A stretch of DNA of 64,000 nucleotides from Streptomyces sp. NBC_01294 (GCF_035917235.1 NZ_CP108423.1:6973501-7037500); one strand, 5' to 3'. Counted from the stretch's first letter, positions 27,052-35,806 are shown. Program-made: numbers and translations. The notes: a model not told the origin generated them from the sequence alone.

Positions 27052-28308
27052 TTACACCGCCTCGCCGTCCTCTGCGGACCCGTCGAGGCACGGCCAGCCG
27101 ACGGACACGTGGTCGTCCGGGGTCATCTTCCGCGCGTGCTTCCCGTTGGCCGGCATCAGGGTCACGAGGGTGCAGAACTGCACCCATGACCGCTTCACCG
27201 GCAAGGGAGTTCCGGCCCATCCTTCGATCAGCCCGGCGATGCCGGCGACGGGGTCAAGGGGAGGCAGGCCGGTGACCCCGCACAGCTTGGACTCGGTGTC
27301 CTCCAGCCTGGACCGCAGGGATCCGCTTCCGGCCGTCATCTGCGACAGGGAGATGGCTCCCTCGGCGTAGGCCAGGGCCAGGCCGTCGAGCCGTTCCCGC
27401 AGGCTCTTCACCTGGGCGCGGAGGTATGCCGTGTCGGCTTCTCCCTCACCTGCACGCATGGCCAGGACGGTCGGCAGGAAGTCGGGCCGCACCATGCGGG
27501 CGAGTGTTGCGTTCTCGGCCCTCTCGTCGGCGACGTCCCGAGGACTACGGGTGTGGGTCTGGCGGCACCCGTAGACCTTCGTTCCCCGGTACCCCCTGCC
27601 GCTCACGGAGTCGCCGCACACGCCACAGAGGGCGATACCGGACAGGAGCGTCGTCGCCGTCCTGCCCGTCCTCGGCCCTCCGCTGAACCTGTCGGGGTTC
27701 GACAGGATGGACACCACTGCGTAGTGGGCCGCGTCGTCGAGGATGGCCGACCGCTCGGCCTCGCCCATGACTTCGCCCCGGTAGGTTCGCCGGCCGAAGT
27801 ATCTCGGGGAGGTGAGCACCTTCTTCACCCCTCGCAGGGTCCATGCCGTCGCTCCGGCCGCGATGGAGCGAGGCGACAGGAGACCGGCCTCGGTCCACCT
27901 CCGGGCGACGGCCGACAGGGACTCACCGGCAAGGATCATCGAGGCGCCTTCGCGGACCGCATCGGCCTCGGCCGGAACGATCGTCACGTGATCCTTGCCG
28001 TACCCGAAGGGGCGGATGCCGGCCGTGTAGGGCTTGCCTGCCTTCGCCGCTTGCAGGTTCGCGAGAACCTGGCGCTCCGCCTTCTGCTCGCCTTCGTATG
28101 TCGCCCACGCAGTGACCGTGCGGGCCACGGCTCGACCGGCGGGAGTCGACAGGTCGAGGTGACCGGCACGCGCAGCGTGCACGTTCACGCCGAGTGCGAT
28201 GACCCGCTCAAGATCCTTCGTCACCCTGACGAGCCGGTCGGTGTGCCAGCACACGACCGCTTCCGGCCGGCTGGCCAGCAGTGCTTCGAAGCCCGGTCGG
28301 ACCTTCCT
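27052..28308 (-). pseudogene. Large serine recombinase/integrase lacking its catalytic N-terminus
   Basis: About 419 codons remain open from 28308, the first in-frame start being GTG 28254. The sequence enters in mid resolvase domain ([39 protein letters not shown]), continues through the helix E region (TPAGRAVARTVTAWATYEGE), the recombinase domain (GIRPFGYGKDHVTIVPAEADAVREG, SPRYFGRRTYRGEVMGEAE) and a zinc-ribbon (ALCGVCGDSVSGRGYRGTKVYGCRQ) plus coiled coil. The N-terminal 50-60 residues with the nucleophilic Ser (RxS) are gone, so strand cleavage is not possible. Such integrases belong to actinophages and integrative elements. The broken end abuts an acyl-CoA ligase scrap. Confidence 0.88.
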
Positions 28309-28313
28309 GAGGA

Positions 28314-28412
28314 GTTGTGGTGCGAGAGTGGCGCGCCCTTGCGGGAGTCGGTGGTCCCCGAGGTGTATCGGATGTTCACGGCGTCATCCGCGCTCGGCGC
28401 GGCCGGCGCCCG
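28314..28412 (-). pseudogene. Remnant of an AMP-dependent acyl-CoA ligase
   Basis: A different minus-strand frame reads [20 protein letters not shown] then PLSHHN, the P-loop signature of acyl-CoA synthetases (YTSGTTGxPKGAxLSHxN), with Asp and Arg substitutions at two positions. Only some 30 codons survive; neither end extends into a full ligase. Its 3' edge meets the recombinase fragment within a few bases. Acyl-CoA ligase genes are known integration targets of actinophage R4, whose attB lies further downstream in such a gene, so this may be a trace of an integration followed by deletion (inference). Confidence 0.7.
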
Positions 28413-28463
28413 GGCCGGGTGCGCCAGCCGATCTGCGCCGATGGCCTGAAATACACTGGTCCG

Positions 28464-28820
28464 GTGACTGAGACCCCTCTGCCTCCCTGCCCCGAATGCT
28501 CCAGCGCGTACGCGTACGAGATGGGCGCCCTCCTGGTCTGCCCCGAGTGCGGGCACGAGTGGCCGCTCGCCGCCGCCGAGCCCGGTGGTGCCTCCGAGGA
28601 GCGGGTGATCAAGGACGCGGTCGGCAACGTACTGGCGGACGGGGACACCGTGACGGTCGTCAAGGGTCTGAAGGTCAAGGGCAGCCCGTCGGGCATCAAG
28701 GCGGGCACCAAGGTGCGCAACATCCGCCTCGTCGACGGTGTCGACGGCCATGACATCGACTGCAGGATCGAGGGCTTCGGCCAGATGCAGCTCAAGTCCA
28801 GCGTGGTCAGGAAGGTCTGA
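28464..28820 (+). CDS. yjdM: Zinc-ribbon alkylphosphonate-utilisation-type protein (PhnA/YjdM)
   Basis: 118 residues from GTG 28464. An N-terminal zinc ribbon [20 protein letters not shown] with a second CPECGHEW pair (four cysteines) is followed by the PhnA SH3-like domain ([64 protein letters not shown]). Length and layout match E. coli YjdM, formerly called PhnA, whose real role is not phosphonate cleavage and remains unclear. TACACT lies six bases before the GTG and there is no ribosome binding site, so a leaderless transcript is likely. It ends at a strong terminator. Confidence 0.93.
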   Translation: MTETPLPPCPECSSAYAYEMGALLVCPECGHEWPLAAAEPGGASEERVIKDAVGNVLADGDTVTVVKGLKVKGSPSGIKAGTKVRNIRLVDGVDGHDIDCRIEGFGQMQLKSSVVRKV

Positions 28821-28830
28821 CCGCGCAGGA

Positions 28831-28865
28831 AAGGCGCCTGACGGGCGGGTCCCGTCAGGCGCCTT
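28831..28865 (+). terminator. Perfect 15-bp stem terminator after yjdM
   Basis: Arms AAGGCGCCTGACGGG and CCCGTCAGGCGCCTT pair completely around a 5-base CGGGT loop, ten bases after the yjdM stop. The right arm ends in CTT with few further T residues. Confidence 0.9.
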
Positions 28866-28889
28866 CGTCGTTCCCGGGCGAGGGGAAGG

Positions 28890-28921
28890 GGCTCCCTCGG
28901 TGCGCAGTCACCGAAGGAGCC
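28890..28921 (-). terminator. Hairpin terminator for the AfsA-like gene
   Basis: Thirteen-base arms GGCTCCCTCGGTG and CACCGAAGGAGCC with one mismatch and a 6-base loop, 16 bases beyond the minus-strand AfsA-like stop. With the yjdM hairpin it makes a back-to-back terminator pair between convergent genes. Confidence 0.75.
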
Positions 28922-28936
28922 TCGCCGGTGGGGAGG

Positions 28937-29653
28937 TCAGGGCGTGGCGAAGACGCGGAGGGGGGCGGGCGCCGTGGTGGTGATCGTCGCCGTGGCGGTG
29001 AACACGTCCTCGCCGTTCTGGCGGGCCAGGACGCGCACGGGGTGGCGGCCCGCCGCGGTCGTCCCGTCGGCTGCCGGGGTCGTCTCGATCCAGCAGGGCG
29101 AGTTCAGCTCCGCGTAGCGGAAGAACCGCATCTCCATCGCGGTCAGGACGCCCCGTCGGGGGAAGGCGGAGCAGTACGCGGTCTGGCGCACGGCTTCCAG
29201 GAGCAGCATGCCGGGGGCGTGGTCGACGGGGTGGTCGAACAGGATCGGGTGGTTGATGTCGGCGCGGAGCTGGGTGCGGCGCGTGGAGCTGGTGGGGGAG
29301 AGGACCACGTCGTGGAAGCGGTCGCGGCCGACGCGGCGCGGCGTCAGCGGGGGCGGGAGCGGGATGACGCGGGCGGTCACCTGGTCGAGGTCCGCGTTCC
29401 TGCCGCGCAGACGCTGGTAGACGGCCTCGGGCTGGTTGGTGAAGCCGGCCTCGGCGGTGCCGAGGTACTCCCCGTCGCGCGTCGCGGTGATGGCCGCGGC
29501 AGGCCCCGTACGCGGCAGGTCCCGGACGCGGTCGCCGAACCGTACGAGAGCCCGGCCCCGGTCCCCGTCACGACCGGCGGCCGCACCGGCTGACCTACCC
29601 CCTCCCGCCCTACCGCTCCCCGCCCCCGCCTGTGCCCCCGCCCGCGTCCGCAT
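28937..29653 (-). pseudogene. N-terminally truncated AfsA/ScbA-like gamma-butyrolactone biosynthesis protein
   Basis: The open frame is 238 codons but the first 35 are a low-complexity Gly/Ala/Arg tract. Recognisable homology starts near the middle of the first hotdog domain (AAITATRDGEYLGTAEAGFT) and continues through a complete second domain with VGRDRFHDVVLSP, LFDHPVDHAPGMLLLEAVRQ and FFRYAELNSPCW, the AfsA signature. Full-length family members have about 300 residues with two hotdogs; roughly the first 100 are missing. AfsA-type enzymes acylate dihydroxyacetone phosphate to make autoregulator butyrolactones. The 5' end overlaps the tail of the MmyB-type regulator gene by 44 bases. Probably inactive, though translation of the C-terminal domain cannot be excluded. 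Confidence 0.75.
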
Positions 29654-30545
29654 CCGCCGACGCGGGCTTCGGGGTGTCGTGCCCCGTCGCGGTGGGACCG
29701 GCGGTCAGGCTCGACAGCATGCGCAGCGCCGCGTCGGAGGGGGAGGACTCGGGGGCGCTGTAGAGCAGCATCCGGTGGTTGGTGCCGTCGGTGAGGTGCA
29801 GGTTCTCGAAGTCCAGGGTCAGCGCGCCCACGACCGGGTGGTGCAGGGTCTTGGTGCCGACGGTGCAGTCCCGTACGGGGTGCTTCGACCAGAGCGAGGC
29901 GAAGTCGGGGCTCTGCAGCATGAGCGACCCGATGAGCTCGGCGAGCGCCCGGTCCTCGGGATTGCGTCCGGCCACCAGGCGCAGCGCCGCCAGGGCCACG
30001 CGGGCCTCGCTCTTCCAGTCCGTGTAGAGCTCCCGGGTGTGCGGGTCGAGGAACAGCATCCGCGTGAGGTTGGGGCGTACGGCCGGGTCCTCGGGGCTCG
30101 CGTAGTCGAGGTGCCCGGCGAGCAGGGCGTGGCCCAGCGGATTCCAGGCGAGCACGTTGTTGCGGCCGTCCAGGACGACGGCGGGGACCTGCGGCATCGC
30201 GCCGATCAGCCGGCGCGTGGTGTCCCGGGCGTACTCGGGGCGGGGCGACGGGGCCCGCTTGGCGCGCGGCGGCCTGGCGAGGTTGAGCAGATGCGCGTGC
30301 TCGTCCGGGGTGAGGCGCAGGGCGCGGGCCAGGGCGTCGAGGACGCTGTCCGAGGCGTTCGTGCTCTGCCCCTGCTCGAGGTGCGTGTAGTACGTGATGC
30401 TCACGCCGGCCAGCAGGGCGAGCTCCTCCCGCCGCAGCCCGGGCACGCGCCGCCGGGTGCCGTGGGAGGGGAGCCCGACGTCCTCGGGCTGGAGCTGGGC
30501 CCGACGGGCACGAAGGAATTCGCCCAGGGCGGTGGGTGTGTCCAT
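29610..30545 (-). CDS. MmyB-like helix-turn-helix transcriptional regulator
   Basis: 311 residues. Residues about 5-80 form the XRE-type HTH with the family-specific RRVPGLRREELALLAGVSITYYTHLEQGQ; the remainder is the MmyB ligand-binding (PAS-like) domain with VLDGRNNVLAWNPLGHALL, NLTRMLFLDPHTRELYTDWKSEARVALAALR and HPVVGALTLDFENLHL. Relatives bind fatty acids or similar ligands and control nearby metabolic or efflux genes. The last 30 residues are low complexity (Gly/Asp/Ala) and run over the truncated AfsA-like frame. It diverges from an MFS exporter across 168 bases that contain a palindrome, so it probably regulates that pump. Confidence 0.92.
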   Translation of the reverse strand: MDTPTALGEFLRARRAQLQPEDVGLPSHGTRRRVPGLRREELALLAGVSITYYTHLEQGQSTNASDSVLDALARALRLTPDEHAHLLNLARPPRAKRAPSPRPEYARDTTRRLIGAMPQVPAVVLDGRNNVLAWNPLGHALLAGHLDYASPEDPAVRPNLTRMLFLDPHTRELYTDWKSEARVALAALRLVAGRNPEDRALAELIGSLMLQSPDFASLWSKHPVRDCTVGTKTLHHPVVGALTLDFENLHLTDGTNHRMLLYSAPESSPSDAALRMLSSLTAGPTATGHDTPKPASADADAGGGTGGGGER

Positions 30546-30667
30546 ACGTTCCAGTCTGCCGGGGGAGGGCGCCGAGCGCCGCCCGTGAAGGTGGCCCTGG
30601 CAGTGCTAGCTTGCCCGGCGCCAGCACAACCAGGGGGCTGGGTAACCGTCTGCGACCGGTCCAGAGT

Positions 30668-30696
30668 CGATGGCGCAACACCTTGTTGCGTGATCG
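30668..30696. promoter_or_regulatory. Palindromic operator between the MmyB-like regulator and the MFS pump
   Basis: Arms CGATGGCGCAACA and TGTTGCGTGATCG around a CCT spacer; 11 of 13 positions pair, including seven contiguous in the centre (CGCAACA/TGTTGCG). It ends directly at the GAGAGG ribosome binding site of the MFS gene, so binding would also affect the transcript start or leader. Likely site for the adjacent regulator. Confidence 0.6.
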
Positions 30697-30713
30697 AGAG
30701 GATGTGTTTCGCG

Positions 30714-32129
30714 ATGTCGGTTGTCGAGGGTGCGCGGGTCGATACGGGTGCGGGGGAGGTGCCGGCCCGCTTGGACGGGCGTCTGAAGCTGGTGCTGGTC
30801 GTCCTGCTGGTGGCGCAGTTCATGCTGGCGGTGGACTTCTCGATTCTGAATGTGGCGTTGCCGGTGATCGGTGATGGCCTTGGTTTCTCGTTGTCGAATC
30901 TGCAGTGGATCGCGACGTCGTTCGCGTTGTGCGCGGCGGGGTTCACGTTGTTGTTCGGGCGGGTTGCGGACCTGTTCGGGCGTCGGCGGCTGTTCCTGGT
31001 GGGTTTGGCGGTGCTGGGTCTGTCGTCGTTGGCGGGTGGTCTGGCGAACAGTCCGGAGATGCTGATCGTGGCCCGTGTCTTCCAGGGTCTTGCGACGGCC
31101 GCGGTGACGCCGGCGGGCCTGTCTCTGCTGACGACGTCGTTTCCGGAGGGCCCGTTGCGGCAGAAGGCGTTGGGTCTCAATGGTGCTCTGATGTCGGCGG
31201 GGTTCACGACGGGCGCGATCCTGGGTGGTGTTCTGACGGATCTGCTGTCGTGGCGGTGGGCGTTCTTCATCAATGTGCCGGTGGCGCTGGCGGTGTTGCT
31301 GATCGCTCCTGCCGTGATCAAGGAGTCGCGTCCTACTACGCGTCCGAAGCTGGACCTGCCCGGCGCCACAGCGGTGACTCTCGGGCTCCTCGCGCTGATT
31401 TACGGTCTGACGCAGGCGGGTGAGCATGGTTGGGGTTCGGGTTCGGCGCTGGGCTGGCTGGCGGCGGGTGTGGTGCTGCTGGTCGTGTTCTATGCGGTGG
31501 AGTCGAAGACGGCGAGCCCGTTGGTGCCGGTGTCGGTGTTGAAGAAGAAGACGGTGGCGTGGGGCAACATCGCGGGTCTGGTCGCGTTTCTGACGGAGAC
31601 CAGTCTGGTGTTCCTGATGACGCTCTACCTGCAGGAAGTCCTCGACTTCTCACCGCTGACGGCGGGGCTGTCGTTCGGTGTGCTGGGTATCGGCACGGTG
31701 ATCGGTGGTTCGATCGCGCCCCGGGTGATCGGTGCGACCAGTACCCGCACGACGCTGATCGCGGGTGGTCTTCTGCAGGCGGTGGCGACGCTGAGTCTGA
31801 TCGGGCTGGGTGAGACCTCGGGAAGCATGTGGCTGTTGCTGGTCGCGACGTTCGCGGGTGGTGTCGGCAACATGCTGGTGATCGTCGGGTTCATGGTCAC
31901 CGCTACCACCGGTCTGCCGGATCACGAGCAGGGCATGGCGACGGGTCTGGCGACGATGACGCAGCAGATCGGTATCACGATGGGTACGCCGATCATGTCC
32001 GCGATCGCCGCGGCGAACAGCGACATCCACGCGGGCATCACCACGGCGGTCATCGTGAACACCGCGATCGTGGTCCTCGGCACCCTCACCACCGCCCTCT
32101 TCCTCCGCAACAAGCAGCCCGGCAACTAA
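30714..32129 (+). CDS. MFS drug exporter, DHA2 (14-TM) family
   Basis: 471 residues from ATG 30714 (GAGAGG twelve bases upstream). Features of the EmrB/QacA group: first helix LVLVVLLVAQFMLAVDFSILNVALPVI (motif D1), LQWIATSFALCAAGFTLLFGRVADLFGRRRLFLVG (motif A), VTPAGLSLLTTSFPEG, LGGVLTDLLSWRWAFFINVPVAL (motif C region). Presumably exports a toxic hydrophobic compound by proton antiport. Its codons use many more T- and G-ending triplets (GGT, GTG, TTG, CTG) than the C-rich neighbours, which suggests relatively recent transfer. Regulation by the divergent MmyB-like protein is inferred from the palindrome. Confidence 0.92.
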   Translation: MSVVEGARVDTGAGEVPARLDGRLKLVLVVLLVAQFMLAVDFSILNVALPVIGDGLGFSLSNLQWIATSFALCAAGFTLLFGRVADLFGRRRLFLVGLAVLGLSSLAGGLANSPEMLIVARVFQGLATAAVTPAGLSLLTTSFPEGPLRQKALGLNGALMSAGFTTGAILGGVLTDLLSWRWAFFINVPVALAVLLIAPAVIKESRPTTRPKLDLPGATAVTLGLLALIYGLTQAGEHGWGSGSALGWLAAGVVLLVVFYAVESKTASPLVPVSVLKKKTVAWGNIAGLVAFLTETSLVFLMTLYLQEVLDFSPLTAGLSFGVLGIGTVIGGSIAPRVIGATSTRTTLIAGGLLQAVATLSLIGLGETSGSMWLLLVATFAGGVGNMLVIVGFMVTATTGLPDHEQGMATGLATMTQQIGITMGTPIMSAIAAANSDIHAGITTAVIVNTAIVVLGTLTTALFLRNKQPGN

Positions 32130-32201
32130 GGCAACTCCGCCTTGTGACAGCCCTGCCGCGGAGGCGAACGTTGGCCCCAGGCACGGAGGGAAGGAACCCC
32201 G

Positions 32202-33056
32202 ATGGCAACACCCACCCACTCAGCCGCCGGAACGAACCGTGTCGCGGTGCGCTGGGAGCAGGCCCGCATCGCCTCCCCGTCCGGCCCGGTCCCCGCCAGG
32301 GTGTACCGGCCGGGGACATCAGCGCCGCAGGGCTGGCTGGTGTGGGCCCACGGTGGCAGCTGGCGCGCCGGATCCGCCCAGGACTGGCACGGCGCGACCG
32401 CCGAACTCGCCCAGTCCTCCGGCTTCGCCGTCGTGAGCGTCGACTACCGGCTGGCCCCCGAGGTACGCCACCCGGCCATGGTCGAGGACGTCCTGTCCGC
32501 GCTCGCCTGGGTCCGGGAGCGGGCCGGCGGGACCGCTCCCGTCGCCGTCGGCGGAGACAGTGCGGGAGCCACCCTGGCCGCCTGCGCCACGCTCGCCTGC
32601 CGCGACCGGGCTCTTCCCCTGGCGGCCCAGATCCTCGCGTATCCGCCGCTGGACCCCGGCTGCACCGCGGCCTCGTACCACCGCTTCCCCGACATGTTCC
32701 CCACCGCCTCCTACCTGGCGGCGGCCTGGCAGGACTACCGGCAGCCGGGCCGACCCGTCGCCGCGGACGGCACACGGCTCCACAGCACCCCCTTCGAAGC
32801 GTCCGACCTGCGCGGTCTCGCACCGGCCGTCATGGCCACCGGTGACCTCGACCCCGTCAGCGACGACGTGCACCGCTACGGGCGCCTGCTGCGGGCGGCC
32901 GGTGTGGAGGTCGTCCTGCGCGAGTTCCGGCAGACGGGCCACGGTGCGTTCCTGCAGCCCGGCCGCGCCCCGGGCGGACACACGACGGTGTCCCTGCGCG
33001 GCTGGCTGGGCGCGGCCCTGCGGCTGCTCACCTCTCCGGACGGGACCGGCGCCTGA
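32202..33056 (+). CDS. Alpha/beta hydrolase, HSL-type esterase
   Basis: 284 residues. The oxyanion-hole motif is WLVWAHGGSWRAGS (HGGxW), the nucleophile elbow VAVGGDSAGATLAACAT, the acid in MATGDLDPVSDD and the catalytic His in FRQTGHGAF: a complete triad of the hormone-sensitive-lipase/arylacetamide-deacetylase family. FAVVSVDYRLAPEVRHPA is also diagnostic. Cytosolic short-chain carboxylesterase of unknown substrate. It lies 72 bases after the MFS gene on the same strand and before an unknown gene and a flavin monooxygenase, suggesting a small detoxification operon (inference). Confidence 0.92.
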   Translation: MATPTHSAAGTNRVAVRWEQARIASPSGPVPARVYRPGTSAPQGWLVWAHGGSWRAGSAQDWHGATAELAQSSGFAVVSVDYRLAPEVRHPAMVEDVLSALAWVRERAGGTAPVAVGGDSAGATLAACATLACRDRALPLAAQILAYPPLDPGCTAASYHRFPDMFPTASYLAAAWQDYRQPGRPVAADGTRLHSTPFEASDLRGLAPAVMATGDLDPVSDDVHRYGRLLRAAGVEVVLREFRQTGHGAFLQPGRAPGGHTTVSLRGWLGAALRLLTSPDGTGA

Positions 33057-33144
33057 GGCGCGCCGCCCTCCTTTCCCCTGTCGCATCTCCCATCCCGTCC
33101 CCTCCCGTCCCCTCCAGTCCTCACTCACCTCATACGGAGCCGAC

Positions 33145-33663
33145 ATGACCCCCGACGTCCCCAACCTCGACGCCCTGCTGCGGCACTTCGCCGACCTGCG
33201 CGACGGCATTCACGGCGGCGCCGTCTCCCGCCCAGACAAGGAGGAGCACTTCCGTACCGCCGCGCGCCTGCTGGACCCGTACGCCCGCCAGGCACTCGGC
33301 GAGCTCAACGACGAACTGCTCCTCGGACAGGGCGTCGTGGACGCCACCGGCGTCGAACGCGCCGACGACGGAAGCCTCTTCCACGCCTGGACCCTGTGGT
33401 GGGACGAGCAGTCGGCCGCCGACATCCCGCCCGTGACGCTGTACGCCCACTACGGAGCCTCCTTCCACCACCCGCACCTGCGCGGGGCGACGGTCTCCGA
33501 GTGGCCGCTGAACGTCTTCGACGACGCGCAGGCCGCCGCAGAACTGCCCACGCTGCGTGCCATCGCCGCCGCGGACCTCCACAACCTGGTCTTCGAACGC
33601 GACTTCAGGATCGTGCCCGCGACCATGGCGGGCGCCACCGGCGTCCCCGCCCACCAGCACTGA
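33145..33663 (+). CDS. Hypothetical protein in a catabolic/detoxification gene run
   Basis: 172 residues from ATG 33145 with ACGGAG upstream. No signal peptide or membrane segment. Notable stretches: MTPDVPNLDALLRHFADLRD, LDPYARQALGELNDELLLG, FHAWTLWWDEQSAADIPPVTLYAHYGASFHHPHLRGATV and DLHNLVFERDFRIVP. Tryptophan and histidine clusters suggest a small beta-barrel or cupin-like fold, but no metal-binding pattern is clear. I do not recognise the family. It is 88 bases after an esterase and 12 bases before a flavin-dependent oxidoreductase, so it may serve as an accessory protein to one of them. Confidence 0.75.
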   Translation: MTPDVPNLDALLRHFADLRDGIHGGAVSRPDKEEHFRTAARLLDPYARQALGELNDELLLGQGVVDATGVERADDGSLFHAWTLWWDEQSAADIPPVTLYAHYGASFHHPHLRGATVSEWPLNVFDDAQAAAELPTLRAIAAADLHNLVFERDFRIVPATMAGATGVPAHQH

Positions 33664-33675
33664 AGGGCGACCGTC

Positions 33676-34680
33676 ATGAAGAACATGAACAACATGAGCA
33701 ACATGAGCAACGCGAAGAAGCTGCGGCTGTCCGTGCTGGACCAGACCCCGGTCGGCGAGGACCACACCCCGGACCAGGCGCTGCGCGCCTCCGTGGACCT
33801 CACCCGCGTCGCCGAGGACCTCGGCTACACCCGCTACTGGGCCGCCGAGCACCACGACTCCCCGGGCTTCGCGAGCAGCGCGCCGGAGATCCTCGCGGGG
33901 GCGCTGCTCGCGCACACCTCGCGGATGCGGATCGGGACGGGCGGGGTGCTGCTGCCCCGCTACGACCCGGCGAAGGTCGCCGAGGTCTTCGGCGTACTGG
34001 CCTCCCTCCATCCGGGGCGGGTCGACCTCGGGATCGGCCGGGCCGGCGGCCCCGCGCGCGACTTCCCGCAGCGGCTGGCGCAGCTGCGGGCGCTGCTGGG
34101 CGAGGGCGGCGTCGTACCGCACGCACCGGTCCCGCCGCAGATGTGGCTGCTGGGCGCGGGGCGCGAGTCGGCGCGGCTGGCCGGGCTGCTGGGAACCGAG
34201 TTCGCGTTCGGGCACTTCTTCTCCCCGGCCGGCGGCCGGGAGGCCTTCGAGGACTACCGCGCCGAGTTCCGGACGACCACCGGCGGACGGGCCGGCGGCG
34301 CGCTCGCGGTCCGCGTGGTGACGGCGGACAGCGCGGGCCGCGCGGAGGAACTGGCCCAGAGCCTGCTGCTGTGGCGCGCCCGCAAGGACCTCGGCCAGGA
34401 CGGCCCGCTGCCGTCGTACGAGACCACGCGCCGCCACCGCTGGACGGGCGCGGAGCTGGAGCGGGCCAAGGTGCACCGGACGGCCCTCGTCTGCGGGGCG
34501 CCCGAGCAGGTGCACGCCGCCCTGACCGCGCTCGCCGGGACCCACGGAGTGGACGAGCTGATCATCAACACCCTGACCTGCGACCCGGCCGACCGGCAGC
34601 GCTCGTACGAGCTGCTGGCCGAGGCCTTCGACCTCCCGGCGTCCCGCCCGCAGACCCCGGTGGGTGCGTCCCGCTCCTAG
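33676..34680 (+). CDS. LLM class flavin-dependent oxidoreductase
   Basis: 334 residues. Motifs: LRLSVLDQTPVGEDHTP, TRVAEDLGYTRYWAAEHHDSPGFASSAPE, MRIGTGGVLLPRYDPAKVAEVFGVLASLHPGRVDLGIGRAGG, all of the LLM family group that resembles YjbJ/alkanal monooxygenase alpha. The first dozen codons are an ATGAAC/ATGAGC repeat offering several start codons, so the exact start is uncertain (33676, 33685, 33694 or 33703). It is the fourth LLM protein in this window and closely resembles the one cut by the left edge (TRYWFAEHH, LHPGRLDLGLGRSAG). Substrate unknown; co-transcribed with an unknown protein and an esterase. Confidence 0.9.
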   Translation: MKNMNNMSNMSNAKKLRLSVLDQTPVGEDHTPDQALRASVDLTRVAEDLGYTRYWAAEHHDSPGFASSAPEILAGALLAHTSRMRIGTGGVLLPRYDPAKVAEVFGVLASLHPGRVDLGIGRAGGPARDFPQRLAQLRALLGEGGVVPHAPVPPQMWLLGAGRESARLAGLLGTEFAFGHFFSPAGGREAFEDYRAEFRTTTGGRAGGALAVRVVTADSAGRAEELAQSLLLWRARKDLGQDGPLPSYETTRRHRWTGAELERAKVHRTALVCGAPEQVHAALTALAGTHGVDELIINTLTCDPADRQRSYELLAEAFDLPASRPQTPVGASRS

Positions 34681-34843
34681 AAGGCGGCCGGACTCCGCGC
34701 AGGACGCGGCGAGCGGTACCGGCGGGACGCCCGGGGCGGTGGGCGTGCGGGAGGGCGCACGGGTGCACGACGTGAACTCGCCCTGGTGGCACCGCCGGAG
34801 CATCTCCTACCATCGGACCACGGTGGGGGAGGGGGGTGCTTTC

Positions 34844-35788
34844 ATGGCAGCGGCTGTCGGGCGGCTGGAGCGCTTCGTGGCCTGGGTGCTGCGCAATGCC
34901 GATGTCGTCGTCGCCCTGTTGGTCGCGATGGCGGTCGGGTTCCTGGACATCTTCGGCGACGTCGTCAGCGACGACGTGGCCTCGGGCGCCACCCTGGTCG
35001 TCCTCGGTCTGCTCGCGACCGGTTCGATCGTGGAGCGCGTGCGCCGGCCCGCGAGCATCCAGGAGGCCATGAGCGGGACCCGTCAGGCCTTGGAAGACCT
35101 CGCCATGGTGCGTTCGCTGTCGGGCAACGAGGTCGGCGAGGCCCTGCGGAAGGCCCGGCAGCACACCAACCTCTGGTACTTCAAGGGCGGTACGGGCACC
35201 TACCTGCGGGCGGTCACCCTGCCGCTGTGCGTGGCCGCGGCGAAGGAGCAGCGGTCCCAGCTCAACGTGAAGATCGACATCGTCAATCCGGCCGACGAGC
35301 GGGCCTGCGCCGCGTACGCCCGGTTCCGGCAGATGTTCGGCGGGCAGCGTCGGAGCGACGACCTGTGGACCACCGACCGGGTCCGCAGAGAGTCGTACGC
35401 GACCGTCCTCGCCGCCTGCTGGTACCAGCGGCAGCTGACGACGCTGGAGATCAGCGTGCACCTCTCGGCCGCCGTGCCGACCCTCCGCTTCGACCTGTCC
35501 GAGACCTGCCTCGTCATCACCCAGGACGACCAGTCCCGGGTGAACCTGCTGGTCGAGCGGGGCCAGCCGCTCTACGACTACTACGTGACCGAGTTGCACC
35601 AGAGCCGCGAGCAGGCCACCGCACTCGATCTGCGCGTCGCGTCGCCCCTCGGCCAGGAGCCCACCGTCGACGAGGTGCGGACGCTCTTCGACGATCTGCG
35701 GCTCCCGCTGCCGCGCGTCTTCACCGACAGCGACATCGGCAAGATCATCGAGAAGGCGCTGCACGCGGAGGACCCCTACAGGAGGTGA
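34844..35788 (+). CDS. Two-TM membrane protein with an unrecognised cytosolic domain
   Basis: 314 residues from ATG 34844, preceded by a GGGGGAGGGGGG ribosome binding site. Two hydrophobic helices (about 20-38 VVVALLVAMAVGFLDIFGD; 45-62 GATLVVLGLLATGSIVERV) form a hairpin near the N-terminus. The rest looks cytosolic, opening with LWYFKGGTGTYLRAVTLPLC, then LNVKIDIVNPADERACAAYARFR and LRFDLSETCLVIT, a mixed alpha/beta pattern with possible resemblance to ligand-binding domains but no named family that I recognise. It leads a tight operon with a cupin and an IMPase-family protein, 18 bases and overlap apart. A 2-TM protein with a sensor domain is a common design for membrane-disrupting effectors; that role is a hypothesis here. 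Confidence 0.8.
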   Translation: MAAAVGRLERFVAWVLRNADVVVALLVAMAVGFLDIFGDVVSDDVASGATLVVLGLLATGSIVERVRRPASIQEAMSGTRQALEDLAMVRSLSGNEVGEALRKARQHTNLWYFKGGTGTYLRAVTLPLCVAAAKEQRSQLNVKIDIVNPADERACAAYARFRQMFGGQRRSDDLWTTDRVRRESYATVLAACWYQRQLTTLEISVHLSAAVPTLRFDLSETCLVITQDDQSRVNLLVERGQPLYDYYVTELHQSREQATALDLRVASPLGQEPTVDEVRTLFDDLRLPLPRVFTDSDIGKIIEKALHAEDPYRR

Positions 35789-35806
35789 GGCGCTCCGGCG
35801 CGTGCC

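Noticed and set aside
32202..34680. Antibiotic biosynthesis cluster
   Set aside because: An esterase, an unknown protein and one flavin oxidoreductase do not include any assembly-line or terpene enzyme; a detoxification run is a simpler reading.
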